Positions 37,663 through 48,232 of a stretch of 64,000 bases of DNA are shown piece after piece (the first letter of the stretch is position 1; every line of letters starts with the position of its first letter). The notes under the pieces were generated by a model. It was not told the DNA's origin. It searched no databases and was given only the letters and a program-made list of their open reading frames with translations. The translations under genes were made by a program, and so were the position numbers. This stretch comes from Kitasatospora sp. NBC_01287 (lineage in GTDB: Bacteria > Actinomycetota > Actinomycetes > Streptomycetales > Streptomycetaceae): assembly GCF_026340565.1 (NCBI RefSeq), contig NZ_JAPEPB010000001.1, positions 3,386,501-3,450,500 of the forward strand, given 5' to 3'.

Positions 37663-38916
37663 CTACCAGGAACCCCAGGGCAGCGTCCAGCCGCTCAGCC
37701 CGTTGCTGGCGCTGACCGTCTTGCCCTTGGAGTTCTTGATGATCACCACGTCGCCGACCAGCGAGGAGGCGTAGAACTTGCCGGCCACCGAGTTCCCGTC
37801 GCCGCCCTTGGCGTCCTGCAGGCCCACGCAGCCGTGGCTGGCGTTGGACTTGCCGAAGGTGCTGCCCCAGTAGTTGCCGTGCACGTAGGTGCCCGAGTCG
37901 GTCAGCCGCATGGCGTGCGGCACGTCCGGGACGTCGTACTCGCCGCCGACCACGTTGGAGACGGTCGCCGAGTTCATCCGGGTGACCAGTTCCTTGCTCT
38001 CGATCGTCATGGTGCCGTTCCACGACGGGTTCTGGTCGTTGCCGGCCGAGATCGGCAGCGTCTCGATGGTCTGGCCGTCGCGGACCACTGTCATCTGGTC
38101 GCTCGACGCGTCGGCGGTGGAGATCTGCGAGCGGCCGACCGTGAAGGACTCGTCGCGGTCCGAGCCGCCGTAGACGCCGGGCGAGACCTCGACGCTCTTC
38201 AGCTTGTAGTGGATGGTGACCTTGGTGCCGGCCTTCCAGTACTGCTGCGGGCGGAAGTCCAGCCGCTGGTCGCCGAACCAGTGGCCCTTGACCGTGGTGC
38301 CGTCCGAGGCCTGGAAGGTGATGCCCTGGACGACGGCGTCCTTGTTCTTGACCGGCTTGTTGAAGCTGACCGAGACGATCATGCCGACGCCGTAGGTGGA
38401 ACCGGTCGAGACGTTGTCGTTGGAGGAGATCGTCTTGGCCGGGGTCAGCGTGGTGAAGCTGCTGTCCACCGCGGCCTGCAGTCCGGCCGCGTCCACCGCC
38501 TGGGCGCTCACCTTGTAGAGCATGCCGACGGCCAGCGACCCGGTCGGCGACCAGGACGAGCCGTCGGCGGCTATGGAGCCCGCCACCGCGTTGCCGTCCT
38601 TGTCGGCCACCGACACCTGGGTCAGCTTGCCGTTCGCCACCGAGACCTTGACCGCGCCGCTCGGTGCCACGTCCTGGGCGCCGTCCGCGGGCGCCACCGT
38701 CAGCTGGGCCGCCGAGAGCTTCGGCGCCGCCGAGGAGCCTCCCGACGAACCGCCCGACGAGCCCGCGGCGGCGCTGGCGCCCCCGCCGCCGCCCCCCTGC
38801 GCGCTGCCGCCCTTGGCGGGGGTGTCGTCCGGACCGCAGGCGCTCGCCAGCAGCAGCACACCGCCCGCCAGCAGCGCCGCGGCGCCTCGCCGAGCCGCCG
38901 TCCGGGTCGCCCACAT
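37663..38916 (-). CDS. L,D-transpeptidase lipoprotein, copy 2
   Basis: A 417-residue paralogue of the preceding gene with the same architecture: lipobox LASAC (C27), a Gly/Ser-rich linker (AGSSGGSSGGSSA), two Ig-like domains, and the YkuD domain with HGNYWGSTFGKSNASHGC, catalytic C363. Long segments such as SPGVYGGSDRDESFT and RLTDSGTYVHGN are shared with copy 1. The ATG at 38916 gives a proper signal peptide; an upstream in-frame ATG at 39012 would add 32 charged residues ahead of it and is rejected. Both copies have AGAGGCATG at the start codon. They likely arose by tandem duplication. Confidence 0.93.
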   Translation of the reverse strand: MWATRTAARRGAAALLAGGVLLLASACGPDDTPAKGGSAQGGGGGGASAAAGSSGGSSGGSSAAPKLSAAQLTVAPADGAQDVAPSGAVKVSVANGKLTQVSVADKDGNAVAGSIAADGSSWSPTGSLAVGMLYKVSAQAVDAAGLQAAVDSSFTTLTPAKTISSNDNVSTGSTYGVGMIVSVSFNKPVKNKDAVVQGITFQASDGTTVKGHWFGDQRLDFRPQQYWKAGTKVTIHYKLKSVEVSPGVYGGSDRDESFTVGRSQISTADASSDQMTVVRDGQTIETLPISAGNDQNPSWNGTMTIESKELVTRMNSATVSNVVGGEYDVPDVPHAMRLTDSGTYVHGNYWGSTFGKSNASHGCVGLQDAKGGDGNSVAGKFYASSLVGDVVIIKNSKGKTVSASNGLSGWTLPWGSW

Positions 38917-39332
38917 GCCTCTCGCGGCGTCCGCCGCCTGAACCGCCTCCACTGGGCGCTCCCCCTCATCGTCTTGTCGCCGGAACCCCGCACCGGGCCC
39001 GCGCTCGCGCAAGGATAACGGGGCCGACTGAGTGAATCTTCGGCGGGAGGGGCGTGACCGCGAGGTGAAAGCGGGTCAGCTCGGGAGGGCTCGGCGCGCG
39101 GCCCCGGACCGGTCCCCGCGCCGCCCGGCCCGGGGCGGATTCCAGCCGTTCGGGGCCGCCACCCGCGCCCCGCCACCGCCCAGCCACCGCCCAGCCACGG
39201 CCCCGCCGGTCGAGTGCGGCTCCAGTCCCGCGTTCGACGATCGGGTTCCGCCTGGAACACGAGGGAACGATTCCACTCAACGGACATCCGTCCGTAACAC
39301 GGAACGGGAAACCGGCCTCGGAGGACGCGGGC
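38917..39332. other. divergent intergenic region between ldt and glgX
   Basis: This gap holds the promoters of the L,D-transpeptidase gene (minus) and glgX (plus). The segment 39172-39205 has short CCGCCCAGCCAC-type repeats. No coding frame with a believable product was seen, and no clear -35/-10 pair was found. Confidence 0.4.
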
Positions 39333-41513
<2,181 letters not shown>

Positions 41514-41594
41514 CGGGCCGGGCGGGTGGCCGGTTCCCTGCACCCGACTGTGTCAGGTGCGAAAAACCTGATGAGAAATGGCAGGTACGCCGCC

Positions 41595-41600
41595 TACCCT
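41595..41600 (+). promoter_or_regulatory. -10 box of a leaderless ABC exporter transcript
   Basis: TACCCT ends seven bases before the ATG at 41608, which lacks a Shine-Dalgarno sequence. TGAGAA lies 17 bp upstream as a weak -35. Confidence 0.4.
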
Positions 41601-41607
41601 CGGCCTG

Positions 41608-43410
41608 ATGTCCGAGAACGCCGCACCCCCGCTCCCGCCGCCCGCCGCCGAACCCACGAGGTCCACGGTGCGCTCGCTGCTCCGGCTCTGGACCTATGCC
41701 CGTCCGATCCGCTGGTACCTGATCGGCGCGGTGCTCGCCGCCCTGGTCGCCTCCGCCGCGGTCCTGGTGGTCCCGCTGGTGCTGGGCCGGATCGTGGACG
41801 GGCCGATCGGCCACCACGACCGGGCCGCGCTCTGGCCGCTGATCGGGCTGCTCCTGCTGCTCGGCGCCGCCGAGGCCGGGCTCTTCGGGCTGCGCCGGGT
41901 GCTGATCGCCCGCCCGCTGGCCCGGGTCGAGTCCGCGATGCGCCGCGACCTGTACGCCAAGCTGCAGCGCCTGCCGGTCGCCTTCCACGACCGCTGGCCG
42001 TCCGGGCAGCTGCTCTCCCGGGCCACCTCGGACATGTACACCCTGCGCCTCTTCCTGGCCTTCCCGCTGGTCTTCCTGATCGTCAACTCGCTGATGTTCC
42101 TGGCCGGCTCGGCCCTGATGCTGGCGCTGGACTGGCGGCTGGGGTTGATCGCGCTGGTCCCCGGCATCCCGCTGGTGCTGATCTGCCTGCGCTTCGAGAC
42201 CCACTACTCGGCCACCGCCCGGCTCGCCCAGGACCAGAACGGCGACCTGGCCACCGTGCTGGAGGAGTCGGTCCTCGGCATCCGGATCCTGAAGTCCTTC
42301 GGACGCCAGCGCACCATGGCCCGCCACTTCGCCGAGCAGGCCGAGCAGCTGCGCGGCACCGAGCTGCGCAAGGCCCGGATGCTGGCCGACCTGTGGGCGG
42401 TGATCGTCGGCCTGCCCGAGGCGGCGCTCGGCACCTCGCTCGCGGTCGGCGCGGTGCTGGTCGCCCACGACGAGCTGACCACCGGCACCCTGGTCGCCTT
42501 CCTCTCCACCGCGCTGGCACTGCGCTGGCCGGTGGAGTCGCTGGGCTGGCTGCTCGCCTACAGCAACGAGGCGGGCACCGCGGCGGACCGCTTCTTCGAC
42601 GTGATGGACACCCCCGAGGAGGCCGAACCGCAGCCCTCGGACCTGCCCGGCAACGGCGACGGCATCCGCCTGACCGGCGTCCGCTTCCGCTACCCCGACG
42701 CACCCGCCGACTCCGCCGACCTGCTGCGCGGCGTCGACCTGCACGTCCGCCACGGCGAGACGATGGCCCTGGTCGGCGCCACCGGCAGCGGCAAGACCAC
42801 GCTCACCGCGTTGCTCCCCCGGCTCTACCGGGCCACCGCGGGCACCATCACGCTGGACGGCCAGGACGTCAACCAGCTGCCGCTGCCCCAGCTGCGCTCG
42901 ATCCTCGCGGTCGCCTTCGAGGAGCCGACCCTGTTCTCCGCCACCGTCCGGGAGAACGTGCTGATGGGCGCGCCCGAGGCCGGCCCCGAGCAGCTGGAGC
43001 GCGCCCTCGCGGTGGCCCAGGCCGGCTTCGTGGCGCAGCTGCCGCAGGGCGCGGACACGGAGGTCGGCGAGCAGGGCCTGAGCCTCTCCGGCGGCCAGCG
43101 CCAGCGCCTGGCGCTGGCCCGCGCGGTGGTCGGCGAGCCCGGCTTCCTGGTGCTGGACGACCCGCTCTCGGCGCTGGACGTGCACACCGAGGCGCTGGTC
43201 GAGCAGGCGCTGCGCGAGGTGCTGACCGGCACCACCGCGCTGGTGGTGGCGCACCGGCCGAGCACCGTGCTGCTGGCCGACCGGGTGGCCGTGCTGGCCG
43301 AGGGCCGGATCCTGGCCGTGGACACCCACCAGCGGCTGCTGGAGAACTGCCCCGAGTACCGCGAACTGATGTCCGGCGAGAGCGCGCTGGAAGCGAGTGT
43401 GACCCGATGA
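41608..43410 (+). CDS. heterodimeric ABC exporter, subunit 1 (degenerate NBD)
   Basis: A 600-residue half-transporter: six transmembrane helices (about 30-310, including YLIGAVLAALVASAAVLVVPLVLG and PLVFLIVNSLMFLAGSALML) followed by an ATPase domain. Walker A is VGATGSGKTT, signature LSLSGGQRQRLALARAV and H-loop VVAHRPSTV. Walker B reads FLVLDDPLSALD, with Asp where the catalytic Glu is expected. Such replacement is typical of one half of heterodimeric exporters (TM287/288, TmrAB). The alternative ATG at 41578 is rejected because the TACCCT box fits a leaderless start at 41608. It overlaps subunit 2 by ATGA. Likely a drug, lipid or peptide exporter. Confidence 0.92.
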   Translation: MSENAAPPLPPPAAEPTRSTVRSLLRLWTYARPIRWYLIGAVLAALVASAAVLVVPLVLGRIVDGPIGHHDRAALWPLIGLLLLLGAAEAGLFGLRRVLIARPLARVESAMRRDLYAKLQRLPVAFHDRWPSGQLLSRATSDMYTLRLFLAFPLVFLIVNSLMFLAGSALMLALDWRLGLIALVPGIPLVLICLRFETHYSATARLAQDQNGDLATVLEESVLGIRILKSFGRQRTMARHFAEQAEQLRGTELRKARMLADLWAVIVGLPEAALGTSLAVGAVLVAHDELTTGTLVAFLSTALALRWPVESLGWLLAYSNEAGTAADRFFDVMDTPEEAEPQPSDLPGNGDGIRLTGVRFRYPDAPADSADLLRGVDLHVRHGETMALVGATGSGKTTLTALLPRLYRATAGTITLDGQDVNQLPLPQLRSILAVAFEEPTLFSATVRENVLMGAPEAGPEQLERALAVAQAGFVAQLPQGADTEVGEQGLSLSGGQRQRLALARAVVGEPGFLVLDDPLSALDVHTEALVEQALREVLTGTTALVVAHRPSTVLLADRVAVLAEGRILAVDTHQRLLENCPEYRELMSGESALEASVTR

Positions 43411-45224
43411 CGACCGCTGTTGCCGAAGAACTGCCCGCGGTGGCGGAGGAGGACATCCCCGTCCCGCCCGGTGCCCCGGCCTCGCTGCTGCGCTCGCTGC
43501 TCGCCCCGCAGCGCGGCCGGGTGGTGGTCGCGATGCTGATGATCCTCGTCCAGCAGGCCGCGCTGCAGTCCGGCCCGCTGCTGGTGGCGCTCGCCATGGA
43601 CCAGGGCATACCTGCTCTGCGCCGGCACGACAGCGGCCCGCTGATCGCCGTGACCGCCGCCTACCTGGGCTGCGCGGCGCTGAGCACCCTGCTGCAGCGC
43701 GCCTTCATCCGCCTCACCGGGCGGATCAACCAGGACGTGCTGCTCGAACTGCGCACCCGGATCTTCCGGCACGCCCAGCGGCTCGGCCTGGACTTCCACG
43801 AGCGCTACACCTCCGGCCGGATCATCTCCCGGGCCACCAGCGACGTGGACGCGCTGCGCGAACTGCTCAACGAGGGCCTCCAGGAGCTGCTCGCGGTCCT
43901 GCTGTCGGTCTGCTACATCGCGGTCATCCTGCTGGTGATGGACTGGCGGCTGGGCCTGCTGGCGCTCAGCTCGGTGGTGCCGATGGCGCTGCTGGTGCGG
44001 ATGTTCCGGCGGCGCAGCTCCCGGGTCTACCGCACCTCGCGCACGGCGGTCGCCTCGGTGATCGTCCGCTTCACCGAGACCATGAACGGCATCCGCCCGG
44101 TGCAGGCCTTCCGCCGCGAGGAGGCCAACCTGGCCGCCTTCGGCGAGGTCAACCAGCAGTACGCGCGGGCCAACGCCAACGGCCTGCTGGAGATGGCCCG
44201 GTACGTCGGGTTCTCGCGGGCCACCGCGAACCTCTGGGTCACCGGAGTGGTCCTGGTCGGGGCCTACCTGGTGACCGAGAACAGCCTGGAGGTCGGTGTG
44301 CTCACCGGCTTCGTCCTCTACCTGCGGCGGCTGTACGACCCGATCGACCAGCTGGCGATGTTCCTCAACAGCTACCAGTCGGCGGCGGCCGCGCTGGAGA
44401 AGATCGCCGGCCTACTCGCCCACGAGCCCTCGGTGGCCGAGCCGGTCGAGCCCGTGGCGCTGCCCGCCACGTCCGCCACGTCCGCCACCGGTCGCACGGT
44501 GGCCTTCATCGACACCGCCTTCGCCTACCGGACCGGCAAGGTGGTGCTGCCCGAGTTCTCCCTCACCCTGCCGGCCGGCAGCACCACCGCCGTCGTCGGC
44601 GCCACCGGCGCGGGCAAGTCGACGCTCGCCAAGCTGCTCGCCCGCTTCTACGACCCGAGCGCGGGGCGGATCACGCTGGACGGCGTCGACCTGCGCGAGC
44701 TCTCCTCGGCCGACCTGCGGCGCGGCATCGTCATGGTCACCCAGGAGTCGTTCCTCTTCTCGGGCACCGTCGCGGAGAACATCGCGGTGGGCCGCCCCGA
44801 GGCCTCGCGCGCCGAGATCGAGGCGGCGGCGAAGGCGATCGGCGCGCACGGGTTCATCAGCGCCCTGCCGGACGGCTACGACACCGACGTGCGCAAGCGC
44901 GGCGGGCGCATCTCGGCCGGCCAGCGCCAACTGGTCGCCTTCGCCCGCGCCCTGCTGGCCGACCCCGCGGTGCTGATCCTGGACGAGGCCACCTCCTCGC
45001 TGGACGTGCCCGGCGAGCAGGCCGTCCAGCGCGCCATGCGCACCGTCCTGGCCGGCCGCACCGCGGTGATCATCGCGCACCGGCTGTCGACGGTGGAGAT
45101 CGCCGACCGCGTCCTGGTGATGGAGTCGGGCCGGGTGATCGAGGACGGCACCCCGGCCGAACTCATCGCCGGCAGCGGCCGGTTCGCCACCCTGCACACG
45201 GCCTGGCGGGAGAGCCTGGTCTGA
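43407..45224 (+). CDS. heterodimeric ABC exporter, subunit 2 (catalytic NBD)
   Basis: A 605-residue half-transporter with six transmembrane helices and an ATPase domain that keeps the catalytic Glu (LILDEATSSLD). Walker A is VGATGAGKST and the H-loop is IIAHRLSTV. Its signature motif is changed to ISAGQRQL. Together the two subunits give one consensus ATP site (this Walker B with subunit 1's SGGQ) and one degenerate site (subunit 1's Asp with this SAGQ). A 30-residue Pro/Ala/Thr stretch (VALPATSATSATGRT) links membrane and ATPase domains. The ATG overlaps the stop of subunit 1. Confidence 0.93.
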   Translation: MTTAVAEELPAVAEEDIPVPPGAPASLLRSLLAPQRGRVVVAMLMILVQQAALQSGPLLVALAMDQGIPALRRHDSGPLIAVTAAYLGCAALSTLLQRAFIRLTGRINQDVLLELRTRIFRHAQRLGLDFHERYTSGRIISRATSDVDALRELLNEGLQELLAVLLSVCYIAVILLVMDWRLGLLALSSVVPMALLVRMFRRRSSRVYRTSRTAVASVIVRFTETMNGIRPVQAFRREEANLAAFGEVNQQYARANANGLLEMARYVGFSRATANLWVTGVVLVGAYLVTENSLEVGVLTGFVLYLRRLYDPIDQLAMFLNSYQSAAAALEKIAGLLAHEPSVAEPVEPVALPATSATSATGRTVAFIDTAFAYRTGKVVLPEFSLTLPAGSTTAVVGATGAGKSTLAKLLARFYDPSAGRITLDGVDLRELSSADLRRGIVMVTQESFLFSGTVAENIAVGRPEASRAEIEAAAKAIGAHGFISALPDGYDTDVRKRGGRISAGQRQLVAFARALLADPAVLILDEATSSLDVPGEQAVQRAMRTVLAGRTAVIIAHRLSTVEIADRVLVMESGRVIEDGTPAELIAGSGRFATLHTAWRESLV

Positions 45225-45239
45225 CTCACCCGTGTCCGC

Positions 45240-45914
45240 TCACCCGGGCGGCACGAAGCCCGGCTGGGCGGGCAGCCGGGGTTCGTTGCCGCATGGCAAC
45301 CGGTGCGCCACGGCCTTGGCCACCTTCAGCGCGATCCCGGCGTACGCCGACCGCACCTGCGCGGTCGACGTGTCACCGAGGTCGTCGCCGCTCACCACGA
45401 TCCGCAGGTAGGGCGAGGCCTTGGCGCCGCCACCGCTCCGGTAGCCGCAGGCGAACTGCACGGCCAGCGGCCCGCCGGCGCCACGGGCGATCCAGCCCTT
45501 GGCGTCCGGCCCGAAGTCCACCGCCTGCAACGTGCTGCCGAGCAGCCGGGGATCCTCCGTCCCGTCACTGTCGTCGGCCGAACCCACCGCCACCGTCAGC
45601 ATGTTCGCGCGGTGCCCGCCGCTCCACATCAACCGGCAGTTGGCGAGCACCACCCCAGTGGCCACCGGCCCGTCGATGCTCCCCCGGTCGGCAGCCTTGG
45701 CCGCCCCGTCGTCCCCCGCCAGCGCCCCGTAGTCCGCCGGCCCCAGCTCCCCCCAGCAGGCACTCTTCGGCAGCGCGACCGACTGCCATGGCCGCCACCA
45801 GAGCCCGGTCACCCCCGCCCCCACCACCAGGGCCACCACCAGGCCCCAGCCGAGTAATCGCCACCGGTGGCGCGGTACTTCGGTCGGTAAGTGCTCGGAT
45901 CGCAGGCTCGCCAT
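45240..45914 (-). CDS. membrane-anchored extracytoplasmic hypothetical protein
   Basis: A 224-residue product with one N-terminal transmembrane helix (LLGWGLVVALVVGAGVTGLWW) and a C-terminal extracytoplasmic domain holding four cysteines (SACWG, LANCRLMW, QFACGYR, RLPCGNE) that could form two disulfides. The family is common in Streptomyces but has no function I know. The ATG at 45914 has GGGGG six bases upstream. It is divergent from an XRE-DUF5753 regulator, a frequent partner arrangement, and ends 15 nt after the ABC exporter's stop on the other strand. Confidence 0.7.
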   Translation of the reverse strand: MASLRSEHLPTEVPRHRWRLLGWGLVVALVVGAGVTGLWWRPWQSVALPKSACWGELGPADYGALAGDDGAAKAADRGSIDGPVATGVVLANCRLMWSGGHRANMLTVAVGSADDSDGTEDPRLLGSTLQAVDFGPDAKGWIARGAGGPLAVQFACGYRSGGGAKASPYLRIVVSGDDLGDTSTAQVRSAYAGIALKVAKAVAHRLPCGNEPRLPAQPGFVPPG

Positions 45915-45959
45915 GGTGCCCCCACGCACGCTCGTCGGCAACGGATGGCAACAACCTAA

Positions 45960-45972
45960 TCACATGTTGTGA
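45960..45972. promoter_or_regulatory. candidate operator, inverted repeat
   Basis: TCACATGTTGTGA is an inverted repeat (TCACA/TGTGA, 3-nt spacer) in the 169-nt gap between the hypothetical membrane protein gene and the XRE-DUF5753 gene. It is a plausible site for the XRE protein. A TTGACA at 45999-46004 could be a -35 but has no well-spaced -10. Confidence 0.3.
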
Positions 45973-46083
45973 CCAAATCAAGCACTCTTGGCATGCTCTT
46001 GACAGCAACTCCATCACCCCGCGCTGAGTACGCTGCCGTTTCACCCCTGCAACTCGCCCACCCACCGCAGGAGGGACCCGACC

Positions 46084-46989
46084 ATGGCGCTGCGCACCCA
46101 CATCAGCGAACGCCAGCGGCGCTTCGGCGTCGAACTCCGCCGCCTCCGCCTGACCGCCGGCCTCACCGTCCAGGACGCAGCCGCCCACATCAACCTGCGC
46201 GGCCCCCACCTGAACCACATCGAAGCCGCCCGAACGGGCCTGGACGAAACCCGCCTGCACTACCTGGCGGCGCTCTACGGGTGCACGGACGCGACGTATC
46301 TCAACGCCTTGGCGCGCCTTGGCACGAGCGACGGGAAGGGGTGGTGGAGTTCGTACCGAGGCAGCGTCCCCGGGCCCGCCCTCGACCTCGCAGAACTGGA
46401 AGGATCGGGCCTGGCCCAGTACCTCAACTACGAGACCTTCTTCATTCCGGGCCTACTGCAGACCGAGGAATACATCCGCTGCCTCTTCGAGAGCGATGAG
46501 ACCTCCCTTGCTCCGGAGCAGGTCAAAAGCTCCATCGCCTTCCGGATGGACCGCCAGAAAATCCTGACGGATTCCCCCGGCACACGATTCTTCTTCGTGA
46601 TCCACGAGTCGGCACTGCTGATGACCTTCGCCGGGATGGGAGCCATGCGCCGGCAGTTGGAGCACGTCCTGCACCTGTGGGAGATGCCGAGCGTCACGAT
46701 TCAGATCTTCCCCTTCGACATCCGGGCCACACCGCCCTACAGCGGACCCTTCATGATCGCCGCACCTGCGCCCCGCGCGCTCTCGACACTGGTGATCGAC
46801 CACCCCGGGGCGAGCGGCTTCGTGGACACCCCCGAAATGGTCCGACAGCACGCAGAACGGTTCGCCGACCTCAGACGACTTGCATTACGCCCCGGGAATT
46901 CACAGGTATCCGCACGGGCGAGTTCCACGCGCGACTCGTGGACTGTGGTCCAGCACGCGAAACACGCTTGTGAGAAGGAAATCCGCTGA
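46084..46989 (+). CDS. XRE-family regulator with DUF5753 (WhiJ-like)
   Basis: A 301-residue regulator. The helix-turn-helix is at about 14-65 (FGVELRRLRLTAGLTVQDAAAHINLRGPHLNHIEAARTGL), and DUF5753 follows (GLAQYLNYETFFIPGLLQTEEYIRCLF, RMDRQKILTD, FVIHESALL, LEHVLHLWEMPSVTIQIFPF). This is the WhiJ/abaA-ORFA-like family, of which Streptomyces has dozens. Each usually pairs with a DUF397 protein and an anti-sigma-like ATPase; no DUF397 gene follows here. Start at the ATG with GGAGG about ten bases upstream. It probably controls the small-gene chain that follows at 47169 and the divergent membrane protein. Confidence 0.9.
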   Translation: MALRTHISERQRRFGVELRRLRLTAGLTVQDAAAHINLRGPHLNHIEAARTGLDETRLHYLAALYGCTDATYLNALARLGTSDGKGWWSSYRGSVPGPALDLAELEGSGLAQYLNYETFFIPGLLQTEEYIRCLFESDETSLAPEQVKSSIAFRMDRQKILTDSPGTRFFFVIHESALLMTFAGMGAMRRQLEHVLHLWEMPSVTIQIFPFDIRATPPYSGPFMIAAPAPRALSTLVIDHPGASGFVDTPEMVRQHAERFADLRRLALRPGNSQVSARASSTRDSWTVVQHAKHACEKEIR

Positions 46990-47046
46990 CCACCGGGCGG
47001 GAGCATGGAAATCCCTTCATTCGTGAACCCTTCACTCCTGCAACGC

Positions 47047-47076
47047 TTGCCCAATAACCCTGCGTAGGCCTACCGT
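47047..47076 (+). promoter_or_regulatory. candidate promoter of the small-gene chain
   Basis: TTGCCC (47047-47052) and TACCGT (47071-47076) are spaced by 18 bp. The 10-bp palindrome GTAGGCCTAC (47064-47073) overlaps the -10 box and may be a repressor site. Confidence 0.4.
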
Positions 47077-47168
47077 TACGACACCAATTACCGGCACATC
47101 CCGCCGTCGCAACGGCATGCCCTGCCATGCCCCCGCGCGACAGGCAGCGAACGCACGGAGTCCAGCCC

Positions 47169-47528
47169 ATGACAAACCATCAGCCCACCACCCCCACCCC
47201 TCCCCCGCACGTCCCCCCGCACCCCGTCTCCGACCGCCTCTTCCCCGAGTGCGAGTGCCCGGCGAACTGCGGCGGCCGCCCCGAGGCCCTGCGCCGTCTC
47301 GCCCAGGCCTACCCGACCCCCACCGAGGTCGGCGCCAAGCCGCCCGCCAACCCCTACGCCCCCACCACCCGTGGCGAGTTGGTGCACGACAGCCTCAACC
47401 GCCGCACCGGCGCCTTCATGGGTCGCCTCGGTTCGCTCGTCTACCTGCGCCCGCCCGGTGGCGGCTTCGAGTGGGACGTCGACCAGCGCTGGCTCCAGCG
47501 CCCGCCCGCCACCGGAGCCGCCTCGTGA
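47169..47528 (+). CDS. hypothetical protein, first of a coupled small-gene chain
   Basis: A 119-residue product. The N-terminus is Pro/Thr-rich and disordered, followed by FPECECPANCGGRPEALRRL with a Cys cluster (C-x-C-x3-C) that could bind a metal, and a C-terminal part with FMGRLGSLVYLRPPGGGFEW. No known family. The ATG at 47169 is preferred over an in-frame ATG 42 nt upstream. The stop overlaps the next start (GTGA). Confidence 0.5.
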   Translation: MTNHQPTTPTPPPHVPPHPVSDRLFPECECPANCGGRPEALRRLAQAYPTPTEVGAKPPANPYAPTTRGELVHDSLNRRTGAFMGRLGSLVYLRPPGGGFEWDVDQRWLQRPPATGAAS

Positions 47529-47734
47529 GCGACATCCGCCGCCAGGTCGCCTCCTCCTTCGGCGAGTTGACCACCGCTCTCACCAACGCCGGCCTCGATC
47601 TCCCCGAACTCGGCGACGGCTTCCAACTCACCGAACTCGGCACCCTCCTCCTCCACCTGCGCCCCCTCACCCCCGCCGAGGTCACCCAACTCGCCCGCGC
47701 CCTCGACCCCGCCACCCGCGACGCACGCCCGTGA
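47525..47734 (+). CDS. small hypothetical protein, second of the chain
   Basis: A 69-residue product starting at a GTG overlapping the previous stop. It is a helical protein (SDIRRQVASSFGELTTALTN, then LDLPELGDGFQLTELGTLLL, then TPAEVTQLARALDPATR). Family unknown. The codon use is strongly GC-biased at third positions, as in expressed genes of this genome. It is coupled on both sides by GTGA. Confidence 0.5.
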   Translation: MSDIRRQVASSFGELTTALTNAGLDLPELGDGFQLTELGTLLLHLRPLTPAEVTQLARALDPATRDARP

Positions 47735-47835
47735 GCACCCCCCGCCACACCCGCGCCGCCGCCTACGCGGTCACCGCTACAGCGCTCCTCTCCCCCTGCA
47801 CCCTCCTGGCGCTCCTTCTCAACACCAGGCGCTGA
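47731..47835 (+). CDS. 34-residue membrane peptide, last of the chain
   Basis: The GTG at 47731 overlaps the preceding stop. The product has a basic start (STPRHTRAA) and one transmembrane segment (AYAVTATALLSPCTLLALLL). Size and layout resemble small membrane peptides. It could be a regulator of, or partner to, the two proteins before it, which is inference. Confidence 0.4.
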   Translation: MSTPRHTRAAAYAVTATALLSPCTLLALLLNTRR

Positions 47836-48102
47836 GCACGGCAGGCCCAACGCACCCGCCGGCTGGGCGTTGCCCGTAGTGACCGGCGCCGCCGTGGTGC
47901 CGGCCATCGCGGTGTTGGTGCTGCTCTGGCGACCTGCCCCCGAACGGTGCAAGTGTGGAACTGGCGTGGTCCACGCCTCGGGCCGCGCAGAGAACTTGGG
48001 CATCGTTCTCGCGGTCGACCTGATTCCCGCCCGCGTACCGACCCTCGTGCGAGGCGCGGTCGTGGACCAGACGCGCCACCGGATTCTCTGACCAAGTCCA
48101 GG
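47836..48102. other. gap before the first type VII-like cassette
   Basis: About 270 nt without a gene I can support. A 73-codon frame from a TTG at 47870 to 48091 on the plus strand encodes one hydrophobic segment (VVTGAAVVPAIAVLVLLW), but it has no ribosome site, so I do not call it. Confidence 0.35.
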
Positions 48103-48153
48103 CTCAGAGAATGCTCAAGAAGACTGACAGTCACCCTGCCTGACGCTAGGTTG
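48103..48153 (+). promoter_or_regulatory. promoter element of cassette 1, shared with cassette 2
   Basis: CTCA (48103-48106), then four bases, ATGCTCAAG (48111-48119), then 27 bases and TAGGTTG (48147-48153). The same order and spacings occur before the second cassette (52578-52628). CTGACA (48124-48129) lies 17 bp upstream of TAGGTT and fits a -35 box. The two CTCA blocks are 11 bp apart, one helical turn, as for a regulator bound to one face of the DNA. Confidence 0.6.
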
Positions 48154-48232
48154 ATTCAGGTTCAGCCCAATCAGCTGTCCGCACAGAACGCCGGAGGACC
48201 CCAGGGCAACTCGCGCGAAAGGCAGGCACAGC

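Noticed and set aside
38917..39012. Upstream start for the second L,D-transpeptidase
   Set aside because: It would place 32 charged residues before the lipoprotein signal peptide and prevent export.
45999..46034. TTGACA with TACGCT as promoter of the XRE-DUF5753 gene
   Set aside because: The spacing of 24 bp is too long for a standard promoter.
47870..48091. 73-codon frame with one hydrophobic segment before cassette 1
   Set aside because: TTG start without ribosome site and no counterpart before cassette 2.
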